Assembly (NCBI GenBank): GCA_020726405.1
Contig: DYSB01000007.1
Location: 1 to 39,377 of the forward strand
DNA: 39,377 bases
DNA from: Acetofilamentum sp.
GTDB lineage: Bacteria > CAIWAD01
Direction: 5' to 3'
Shown: positions 1 through 6,851 of the stretch, in pieces
Numbering within the stretch: the stretch's first letter is position 1
Layout: every line of letters starts with the position of its first letter
The notes under the pieces: generated by a model
What the model was told of the DNA's origin: nothing
The model's database searches: none
What the model saw: only the letters and a program-made list of their open reading frames with translations
Made by a program: the position numbers and the translations under genes

Positions 1-222
1 ACCCTTTTGAAACTGGATACTGAGTGAGGACGGCATGACGGGCTCCTTTCGTGAACTCATCACGAAGATCGGCCCGGGGTGGGACACGCCATCTCATTGA
101 CCATGATCAGCAACCATTTCAGACGACCTCGCATGTGGCGATCGTTTCAGGGATCCAAACCGGCGGTTCAAGTACGGTGATCCAATTCAAGATCAGCAGC
201 GGGTGAACCGATGATGGGTGAA

Positions 223-246
223 GGCAACCGGGAGGCAACCGGGAGG
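223..246 (+). promoter_or_regulatory. Duplicated ribosome-binding site of cheA
   Basis: An 11-base unit, GGCAACCGGGA, occurs twice head to tail (223-233 and 234-244) and is followed by GG. This gives two GGGAGG Shine-Dalgarno cores, at 230-235 and 241-246. The second lies four bases before the ATG at 251 and decides that start. An in-frame GTG at 218 would add 11 residues but has no comparable site in front of it. The exact duplication looks like a recent slippage event. Confidence 0.6.
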
Positions 247-250
247 AATC

Positions 251-2578
251 ATGAGCCAGTTCGAGGGGATGGAGGACATTCTTAAGGAATTCCTCGTTGA
301 GAGTTACGAGAACCTGGACCGACTGGATCAGGAATTCGTGATCCTGGAAGAGGATCCAAGCAATCGGGAGACTCTCGCCAGCATCTTCCGGACCATCCAC
401 ACCATCAAGGGGACCAGCGGATTCTTTGGCTTGGGACGGCTGGGAAAGCTGGCGCACGCCGGCGAGAATCTGCTGAGCCTGCTGCGGGACGGCAAGCGTC
501 CCCTGACTCCCGAGGTCACCACGTCCCTGCTCAGTCTGGTGGACGCGGTGCGCCGGTTGTTGCGCAACATCGAGGACACCCAGGCCGAGGGCGAAGCCGA
601 CCACAGCGGGTTGATCGCCGAATTGGCGCGCCTGACCGATGCCAGTGCGGCTGCTGCACCGGAAACGCCGACTTCCGTCGCCATTCCGGTGGTGATGGAA
701 GAGGCCCCGCTGGCTCCCGAAGAACAGGGGCCGGTTCCCAGCATGGGCCAGTTGCTGGTCAGCGAGGGGCTGGTGCGCGAGGAGCAGGTGGAACAAGCCC
801 TGCAGCAGCAGGTGGACGGCGATCCGCGGCATCTGGGAGAAATCCTGGTGGGAAAGGGCTCGCTGCAGCCCGCTGCCGTGAAGAATGTCTTGAACAAGCA
901 GGCCGAGCAGGGCCAGGCCCGGGAAGGCGGGATCGCCGACAGCACGCTGCGCGTGGAGGTGGCCAACCTGGACCGCCTGATGAACCTGGCCGGCGAACTG
1001 GTGCTGGTCCGCAACCAGCTGCTGCAGTTCGCCACCCGCATCGACGACGCGACCTTCAATCCCATCCTGCAACGCCTCAACATCATCACCACCGAGTTGC
1101 AGGAAGGGGTGATGAAGACGCGCATGCAGCCCATCGGCAACCTCTGGAACAAGTTTCCGCGCATCGTGCGCGACTTGGCCATGGCCTGCAACAAGCAGGT
1201 GCGGCTGGAGATGGAAGGCAAGGACACGGAGCTGGACAAGACCCTGCTCGAGGCGATCAAGGATCCGCTGACCCACATCGTGCGCAACTCGGTGGACCAT
1301 GGCGTCGAGGATCCGGCCACCCGCCTGGCCGCCGGCAAGCCGGAGGAAGGTGTGATCCACCTGCGGGCCTTCCATGAAGGCGGCCAGGTGAACATCGAAA
1401 TCCGCGACGACGGCGCGGGCATCGACGCCGGGGCCATCCGCCGCAAGGCCGTGGAACGCCGCTTGGTGACTGCCGAAGCCGCCGAGGAGATGAGCGACCG
1501 CGAAATGATCAACATGATCTTCCTGCCCGGCTTCAGCACGGCCCGCCAGGTGACCAATGTCTCCGGGCGCGGCGTGGGCATGGACGTGGTGAAGACCAAC
1601 ATCCGCCGCATCGGCGGCATCGTGGACATGCAGAGCGAGCCGGGCCAGGGTTCGGTGCTCAAGATCAAGATCCCCCTGACCCTGGCGATCATTCCGGCCC
1701 TGGTGGTGAAGGTCGAGGGCGAGCGCTTCGCCGTGCCGCAGGTCAGCCTGCTGGAGTTGGTGCGGCTGGAGGGCGACCATGCCCGCCAGGGCATCGAGAT
1801 GATCCACGGTGCGCCGGTCTACCGCCTGCGCGGCCGCCTGCTGCCGTTGGTGAATCTGCGCGACCAGCTGGGCTACCCGGCCGCCGACGACGCGGGCAAG
1901 GTCAACATCGTCGTGCTGCAGGCGGATGGCCGGCCCTTCGGTCTGATCGTCGACGAGATCACGGACACCGAGGAGATCGTGGTCAAGCCGCTCTGGAGCC
2001 AGCTCAAGCAGATCCGCATCTTCGCCGGCGCCACCATCATGGGTGACGGCTCCGTGGCCCTGATCCTCGACGTCCTGGGATTGGCCCAGCAGAGTCACGT
2101 GATCGAGGAGAACCGCCAGGATCGCCTGCGCGAGTATGCCAACACGCAGGAGGAGAGCCAGGGCGATCGCGAAACCCTGCTGCTCTTCCGGGTGGGCGAC
2201 AATCACATGGCCGTGCCGCTGGATCAGGTGGACCGCCTGGAGGAGCTGCCCTGGGACCGCGTGGAGCGGACGGGCGACCAGGAGGTCGTGCAGTACCGCG
2301 GGCGGATCCTTCCCCTGGTGCGGCCGGAAACGCACTTGCAGGAACGGCGCAGCGAGCGGCGCGGCGCCGCCGACCAGCCGGCCCAGCTCCAGGTGGTGGT
2401 CTACAGCCACGAGGGAGCCAGCTACGGCCTGGTGGTGGACGGGATCGAGGACATCGCCCACGAAGCGGTCGCCGTGCGCCGGGAGGCGACCCGCGAGGGT
2501 GTGCTGGGCGTGATCGTGGTCAACGAGCGGATCACGGAGATGCTGGATCTGCAGCGATTGGCCCGTCTGGTCGGGTGA
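251..2578 (+). CDS. cheA: Chemotaxis histidine kinase CheA with an MshEN-like domain
   Basis: This cytoplasmic histidine kinase receives receptor signals through CheW and phosphorylates CheY and CheB. From the ATG at 251 the protein is 775 residues. In order there is an HPt domain with the phospho-accepting His50 in HTIKG, and a linker. A region at about 165-219 has two half-repeats of the form LGxxLVxxG...ALxxQ, as in MshEN/GspE N-terminal domains. The dimerisation helices begin near 232. The ATP-binding domain has an N box (His342, Asn346) and a DDGAGID box (386-392). Two CheW-like domains follow, from about 483 and about 643. Most CheA proteins have one CheW domain and a P2 domain where the MshEN-like part sits here. 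The gene heads an eight-gene chemosensory run. Identity is secure; the MshEN assignment rests on the visible repeat pattern. Confidence 0.96.
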   Translation: MSQFEGMEDILKEFLVESYENLDRLDQEFVILEEDPSNRETLASIFRTIHTIKGTSGFFGLGRLGKLAHAGENLLSLLRDGKRPLTPEVTTSLLSLVDAVRRLLRNIEDTQAEGEADHSGLIAELARLTDASAAAAPETPTSVAIPVVMEEAPLAPEEQGPVPSMGQLLVSEGLVREEQVEQALQQQVDGDPRHLGEILVGKGSLQPAAVKNVLNKQAEQGQAREGGIADSTLRVEVANLDRLMNLAGELVLVRNQLLQFATRIDDATFNPILQRLNIITTELQEGVMKTRMQPIGNLWNKFPRIVRDLAMACNKQVRLEMEGKDTELDKTLLEAIKDPLTHIVRNSVDHGVEDPATRLAAGKPEEGVIHLRAFHEGGQVNIEIRDDGAGIDAGAIRRKAVERRLVTAEAAEEMSDREMINMIFLPGFSTARQVTNVSGRGVGMDVVKTNIRRIGGIVDMQSEPGQGSVLKIKIPLTLAIIPALVVKVEGERFAVPQVSLLELVRLEGDHARQGIEMIHGAPVYRLRGRLLPLVNLRDQLGYPAADDAGKVNIVVLQADGRPFGLIVDEITDTEEIVVKPLWSQLKQIRIFAGATIMGDGSVALILDVLGLAQQSHVIEENRQDRLREYANTQEESQGDRETLLLFRVGDNHMAVPLDQVDRLEELPWDRVERTGDQEVVQYRGRILPLVRPETHLQERRSERRGAADQPAQLQVVVYSHEGASYGLVVDGIEDIAHEAVAVRREATREGVLGVIVVNERITEMLDLQRLARLVG

Positions 2579-2619
2579 GGGGCTGACTGGACGGTGGAAG
2601 CAAGGGAGGTTGCACGGAT

Positions 2620-2976
2620 ATGAGAATTCTCGTTGTGGATGACTCGACCACCATGCGGCGCATCATCAGCAACAGTCTGCGCGCGGTGGGCTACGAGGAC
2701 ATCGTGGAGGCGGGGGACGGCCAGCAGGCTCTGGAGACACTGGAAGGCGTGTCCATGATGCTCACGGACTGGAACATGCCCAACATGGACGGGCTGACCC
2801 TGGTCAAGACCGTGCGCGCCAATCCCGCCCTGGCCGGCATGCCCATCATCATGGTGACCTCGGAAGGCGCCCGGGACGAAGTCATGGAGGCCCTGGCCGC
2901 CGGGGTCAACGATTACATCGTGAAGCCGTTCACCAAGGATGTCCTGGCCGAGAAGGTCAAGGGAATGTTGAAGTAA
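2620..2976 (+). CDS. cheY: Single-domain response regulator, CheY type
   Basis: This 118-residue receiver domain has no output domain, so it should act by binding a partner such as a motor switch protein once phosphorylated by CheA. The acidic pair Asp7-Asp8, phospho-acceptor Asp50 (in LTDWNMPNMDG), Thr80 and Lys102 are all in the expected places. A GGGAGG site lies about ten bases before the ATG. It sits 41 bases after cheA and 11 before cheX, which encodes a likely phosphatase for it. A second CheY follows at 3918. Which one drives the output cannot be told from sequence. Confidence 0.95.
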   Translation: MRILVVDDSTTMRRIISNSLRAVGYEDIVEAGDGQQALETLEGVSMMLTDWNMPNMDGLTLVKTVRANPALAGMPIIMVTSEGARDEVMEALAAGVNDYIVKPFTKDVLAEKVKGMLK

Positions 2977-2987
2977 AGGGACCGAGC

Positions 2988-3455
2988 ATGGACGCTAAAT
3001 ACATCAATCCCTTCGTGGTCGCCATGGTGAACTCGCTGGAGACGATGCTTAACATCACTCCCGAGCGGGGCACGCCCTACCTCAAGCGCGAGGGCCAGAC
3101 CCAGGGCGACATCTCCGCGATCATCGGCTTCGCCGGGGCCAGCGTGACGGGTTCCGTTGCCCTCAGTCTGCCCACTCCGGTGGCACTCAAGTTCTACAGC
3201 CTGATGATGGGTGAAAAGGTCTACCGCATCACCAACGATGTCCAGGACACAGTGGGCGAGCTGGCCAACATCATCGCCGGCGGCGCCAAGACCGAGTTGT
3301 CCAAGGAAGGCATCACGTTCAATATTTCCATTCCCACGGTGGTGGTGGGTCCCGGGCACACGATCTCGCATCGGAACGACGTCCCCGTGATGGTCATCCC
3401 CTTCGAGATCGGCAAGCATCGCTTCGTGTTGGAAGTCACCATGAAGCTGGAGTAG
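2988..3455 (+). CDS. cheX: CheX-family chemotaxis phosphatase
   Basis: The 155-residue protein matches the CheC/CheX/FliY phosphatase family, which removes phosphate from CheY. Near the middle it carries one copy of the family motif, an acidic residue followed by N-I-x-x-G-x-x-K (GELANIIAGGAKTEL). A single motif copy and a length near 155 favour CheX over the two-motif CheC. The N-terminal part (NPFVVAMVNSLETMLNI) is also typical of CheX. It lies between cheY and cheW, four bases before cheW. No CheZ or CheD is visible in the window, so this is the likely route of signal termination. Confidence 0.9.
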   Translation: MDAKYINPFVVAMVNSLETMLNITPERGTPYLKREGQTQGDISAIIGFAGASVTGSVALSLPTPVALKFYSLMMGEKVYRITNDVQDTVGELANIIAGGAKTELSKEGITFNISIPTVVVGPGHTISHRNDVPVMVIPFEIGKHRFVLEVTMKLE

Positions 3456-3459
3456 CACC

Positions 3460-3921
3460 ATGGCCGAGCAACAGCAGTACTGCACGTTCTTCCTGAACAG
3501 CCTCTTCCTGGGGGTCGATGTCCGCCTGGTCCAGGAGGTGATCCGCTCCCAACATCTCACCCGCGTGCCCTTGGCCACGCGTGAGATCAGCGGGCTGATC
3601 AACCTGCGCGGCCAGATCGTCACCGCCATCGACCTGCGGCGCCGACTGAACCTGCCGGACCGGCCGGTTGGACAGGCCCCGATGAACGTCGTCGTGCGCA
3701 ACGAGGACAGCATCCACAGCCTGCTGGTGGATCTGGTGGGGGACGTGGTGACCGTGGAGGACAGCACCTTTGAGAAACCACCGGACACCCTGGATCCTGC
3801 CCTGCGCGGGCTGATCACGGGCACCCACAAGCTGCAGGATCGCCTGCTGCTGGTCCTGGACGTCAAGCAAGCCGTCCAGCTGGACCACGCCGGCGCCACG
3901 CTGCGGGATCCCGTCGCATGA
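3460..3921 (+). CDS. cheW: Chemotaxis coupling protein CheW
   Basis: This 153-residue single CheW domain bridges receptors and CheA. The SH3-like fold signature is visible in LGVDVRLVQEVIRS and in the ISGLINLRGQIVTAIDLR segment, which is the best conserved part of the family. The ATG comes four bases after the cheX stop, with GGAG inside the end of cheX serving as ribosome-binding site. The stop overlaps the next gene by four bases (ATGA), so the two are translationally coupled. CheA here already has two CheW-like domains, so this copy is the free adaptor. Confidence 0.94.
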   Translation: MAEQQQYCTFFLNSLFLGVDVRLVQEVIRSQHLTRVPLATREISGLINLRGQIVTAIDLRRRLNLPDRPVGQAPMNVVVRNEDSIHSLLVDLVGDVVTVEDSTFEKPPDTLDPALRGLITGTHKLQDRLLLVLDVKQAVQLDHAGATLRDPVA

Positions 3922-4292
3922 AAGCGCTCATCATCGACGACTCCTCCTCCATGCGCATGTTGTTGGGCCGCATCCTGGACGATTTGGGCGTGCAGCACGC
4001 CCAGGCCGGCGACGGTCGCGAGGCCTTGCAGGTCTTGGAGAACGACGGTCCCTTCGACTTCGCCCTGGTGGACTGGCAGATGCCCGTGATGGACGGCCTC
4101 GAGTTTGTGCGCGCCGTGCGCGAACACCTGCCCCGCGAGGCCATCCAACTGGTGATGGTCACCTCGGTCAACCAGATCGAATCCATCGTGGAGGCCCTGG
4201 GGGCTGGGGCGGACGAGTACATCATGAAGCCCTTCACCAAGGATGCCCTGCAGGAGAAACTGGCCCTCCTAGGGATCGAGCTGGGGCCATGA
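3918..4292 (+). CDS. Second single-domain response regulator, CheY type
   Basis: A 124-residue receiver domain without an output domain. Asp7-Asp8, phospho-acceptor Asp52 (in LVDWQMPVMDG), Thr82 and Lys104 are present, so it should be phosphorylatable. It overlaps cheW by four bases upstream and cheB by four bases downstream, so it is embedded in the operon. It differs clearly from the first CheY at 2620, so this is not a recent tandem duplication. In other systems a second CheY can act as a phosphate sink or address another output; that is inference here. Confidence 0.93.
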   Translation: MKALIIDDSSSMRMLLGRILDDLGVQHAQAGDGREALQVLENDGPFDFALVDWQMPVMDGLEFVRAVREHLPREAIQLVMVTSVNQIESIVEALGAGADEYIMKPFTKDALQEKLALLGIELGP

Positions 4293-5533
4293 GGGGAATC
4301 CGCATCCTGGTCGTGGACGATTCCGCGGTGGTGCGCCGTCTGTTGACGCGGATCATCGAGGAGGAGCCGGGTCTGGAAGTGGCCGGCCAGGCGTCCAACG
4401 GCAGACTGGCCCTGGACATGCTGGATCAGGTCGAGCCGGATCTGGTGACCCTGGACGTGGAAATGCCCGTGATGGACGGCTTGGCCACGCTGGCCGAGCT
4501 GCGCCGGCGCCTGCCCCGCCTGCCCGTGATCATGTTCTCCACGCTCACCAGCCGGGGCGCGGCCACCACCATTGAGGCCCTCAGCGCCGGCGCCAGCGAC
4601 TATCTGACCAAGCCCGAGGGCGCGGCCAACCTGCAGGAGAGCCTGGAACGCCTGCGCGCCGATCTGGTGCCGCGCGTCCGGGCCCTGGCCCGGATCCGGC
4701 CCGCCCAGCCCGTCCACACCGTCAAGGAAACCGCGATGTCCACCTCCCCCCAGCCGCGCCTGACGACGGAACCCTTCCCGCGCACGTCCTCGGCCCTGAC
4801 GCGGGAGGCGCGACCCGGGCTCGGGCGGAGCGCCCCCCGGACTCCGGCGGCGGTCCGGCCGATCCCGCGCATGCCGCAGCCCAGCGTGATTCCGGCGGCG
4901 GGACCGACCCGCCACCTGGCGCGTCCGGCGGAACTGCTGGTGGTGGGTGTCTCCACCGGCGGCCCCAACGCCCTGGCCCGCGTGATGCCCCTGTTTCCCG
5001 CCACCCTTTCCGTTCCCGTGCTCATCGTGCAGCACATGCCCCCGCTGTTCACCCGCATGCTGGCGGATCGCCTGGACCAGCTCAGCCCCCTGACGGTGCG
5101 TGAAGCCCGCAACGGTTCCGCGCTCCTGCCGGGCGAGGCCTGGCTGGCCCAGGGGGACTGGCACATGGAAGTGGCGCGGGAGGGCGGCCGCCTGGTGTTG
5201 CGCGAGCATCAGGGTCCGCAGGTGAATTCCTGCCGGCCGGCCGTGGACGTGCTGTTCGATTCCGCCGTGCGCTGCTGCGGCGGGGCCGTGCTGGCCATGG
5301 TGCTGACGGGGATGGGTCAGGACGGGATGAAGGGCGCGCGCGCCATCCGCGAGGCCGGCGGGCTGGTGCTGGCCCAGGACGAGGAGAGTTCCGTGGTCTG
5401 GGGAATGCCCGGGGCCGTGGCCATGGCCGGCCTGGCCGACGCCGTGCTGCCCCTGGACGGGCTGGTGCCGCACGCCCTGCAGCTGCTGACCAGCATGCGC
5501 CCCTTCGGCGGAAGGAGCAGCGCATGCCGCTGA
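4289..5533 (+). CDS. cheB: Protein-glutamate methylesterase/deamidase CheB
   Basis: CheB demethylates or deamidates receptor glutamates and opposes CheR in adaptation. The 414-residue protein has an N-terminal receiver domain (phospho-acceptor Asp56 in TLDVEMPVMDG). A proline- and arginine-rich linker of about 70 residues follows, at roughly 145-215. The C-terminal esterase domain has the catalytic triad Ser222 (STGGP), His249 (QHMPP) and Asp345 (GMGQDG). It overlaps the preceding CheY gene by four bases and cheR by ten. The linker is longer than in enteric CheB. No unusual residues were seen in the active site. Confidence 0.96.
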   Translation: MRGIRILVVDDSAVVRRLLTRIIEEEPGLEVAGQASNGRLALDMLDQVEPDLVTLDVEMPVMDGLATLAELRRRLPRLPVIMFSTLTSRGAATTIEALSAGASDYLTKPEGAANLQESLERLRADLVPRVRALARIRPAQPVHTVKETAMSTSPQPRLTTEPFPRTSSALTREARPGLGRSAPRTPAAVRPIPRMPQPSVIPAAGPTRHLARPAELLVVGVSTGGPNALARVMPLFPATLSVPVLIVQHMPPLFTRMLADRLDQLSPLTVREARNGSALLPGEAWLAQGDWHMEVAREGGRLVLREHQGPQVNSCRPAVDVLFDSAVRCCGGAVLAMVLTGMGQDGMKGARAIREAGGLVLAQDEESSVVWGMPGAVAMAGLADAVLPLDGLVPHALQLLTSMRPFGGRSSACR

Positions 5534-6354
5534 ACCGGATCGAGTTCGACTACCTGCGCAACCTGGTGCGCGAGCGCTCGGCCATCGTACTGGACGACTC
5601 CAAGGAGTACCTGGTGGAAATGCGCCTGATGAGCCTGGCGCGCTTGGAGGGCTACGACTCCGTGGACGAGCTCTCGCGCAACCTGCGCGGCAAGCCCTAC
5701 GGCGCGCTGCACGCCCAGGTGGTGGACGCCATGACCACCAACGAGACCTCCTTCTTCCGCGACCTGCATCCCTTCGAGACCTTCAAGCGCGAACTGGTGC
5801 CCGAGATCCTCAAGCGCAACGAGGCCAGCCGCACGATCAACATCTGGTGCGCGGCCTGTTCCAGCGGACAGGAACCCTACACGCTGGCCATGCTGCTTCA
5901 CGACGGGTTTCCACAGCTGCGCAGCGGTTGGCGCGTCAACCTGTTGGGCGGCGACCTCTCCCAGGAGATGCTGCGGCGGGCCCGGCAGGGTCTGTTCAGC
6001 CAGCTGGAAGTCAACCGCGGGCTGCCCGCGCCCCTCCTGGTGAAGTACTTTCAGAAAGACGGGGCCTCCTGGCAGGTGAAGGAGGAGGTTCGCGCCATGA
6101 TCCAGTTCCACGAACTGAATCTGGCCGGCGCCTGGCCCCACCTGCCGTCGATGGATTTCGTGTTTCTGCGCAACGTGCTCATCTACTTCGACATCGAGAT
6201 GAAGCGGCAGATCCTGCGCAAGGTGCGCGGCGTGTTGAAGCCCGACGGCCTGCTATTCCTGGGCGGTGCGGAGACCACGCTGAACATCGACGAGAGCTGG
6301 GAGCGCGTCCAATCGGGCAAGACCGTGTACTACCGAATTCGACGGGATGCATGA
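5524..6354 (+). CDS. cheR: Chemotaxis protein methyltransferase CheR
   Basis: CheR methylates receptor glutamates using S-adenosylmethionine. The 276-residue protein has the N-terminal helical domain, then the methyltransferase fold with NIWCAACSSGQEPYTLAML as the SAM-binding loop. MTTNETSFFRD, FVFLRNVLIYFD and FLGGAETTLN are the other family blocks. It has no C-terminal TPR or receptor-tether extension. It overlaps the end of cheB by ten bases and the PilZ gene by four. With CheB next door, this operon has a full methylation-based adaptation pair although no receptor gene is in the window. Confidence 0.96.
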   Translation: MPLNRIEFDYLRNLVRERSAIVLDDSKEYLVEMRLMSLARLEGYDSVDELSRNLRGKPYGALHAQVVDAMTTNETSFFRDLHPFETFKRELVPEILKRNEASRTINIWCAACSSGQEPYTLAMLLHDGFPQLRSGWRVNLLGGDLSQEMLRRARQGLFSQLEVNRGLPAPLLVKYFQKDGASWQVKEEVRAMIQFHELNLAGAWPHLPSMDFVFLRNVLIYFDIEMKRQILRKVRGVLKPDGLLFLGGAETTLNIDESWERVQSGKTVYYRIRRDA

Positions 6355-6737
6355 TGACCACAGAACGCAGAGAGTTCGTGCGTGTGCCCCTGCACGTGGA
6401 CGTGCAGCTCAAGGGCAGCGGGGAACTGGTGCTGGCCACCAGCACTCAGGATCTCAGCTTGCGCGGGGTGCGGATCGATCATGTGGAACAGCTCACGCCC
6501 GGCGAGGAATGCGAGCTGAGTCTCGTGCTGGGCAGCGGCAGCGAGGCCATCCACGTGGAGATCATCGGTCGCGTGGTGCGCATCTCGGCAGAGTCCATGG
6601 GACTGGAGTTCCTGGGAATCCGGGGTGTGGAGTCCTTGGACCATCTGCGCCGGCTGGTGCTCTACAACGCGCCCGACGCCGGGCTGGTGGAGGCGGAGTT
6701 CCGCGAGCATCGCGGACTGAAGAAGCGCGAGGAGTAG
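6351..6737 (+). CDS. PilZ-domain protein, probable c-di-GMP receptor
   Basis: A 128-residue stand-alone PilZ domain. Both cyclic-di-GMP binding motifs are present: RxxxR (Arg7 to Arg11 in RREFVR) and DxSxxG (Asp34, Ser36, Gly39 in DLSLRG). Such proteins change motility or polysaccharide output when they bind c-di-GMP. There are two adjacent ATGs, at 6351 and 6354; the first overlaps the cheR stop and is used here. It closes the chemosensory operon, so the coupled reading is that c-di-GMP status and chemosensory signalling are coordinated. The direct target is unknown. Confidence 0.9.
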   Translation: MMTTERREFVRVPLHVDVQLKGSGELVLATSTQDLSLRGVRIDHVEQLTPGEECELSLVLGSGSEAIHVEIIGRVVRISAESMGLEFLGIRGVESLDHLRRLVLYNAPDAGLVEAEFREHRGLKKREE

Positions 6738-6851
6738 CTTCCGCTCGACACCGACATCGACTGCCGGATCGCCAGGGACGCGGCCGCGGGACCCAGACCC
6801 AGCCGGTCCTTCACTACTTTCGGGCGTCACTTCATCCAGCCTGGAAGAACC

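Noticed and set aside
1-100. Possible tail of an upstream gene (frame ending at 27) and a 21-codon frame starting at 35
   Set aside because: Only eight residues precede the first stop and the short frame has no recognisable sequence, so neither can be supported. The first may be real but needs sequence from before the window.
119-2461. Long open frame of 780 codons on the minus strand opposite cheA, and similar frames opposite many other genes
   Set aside because: High GC at third positions leaves antisense frames without stop codons. Their translations are low-complexity, rich in His, Gln, Arg and Ala, and match no family, while the plus-strand genes have clear motifs.
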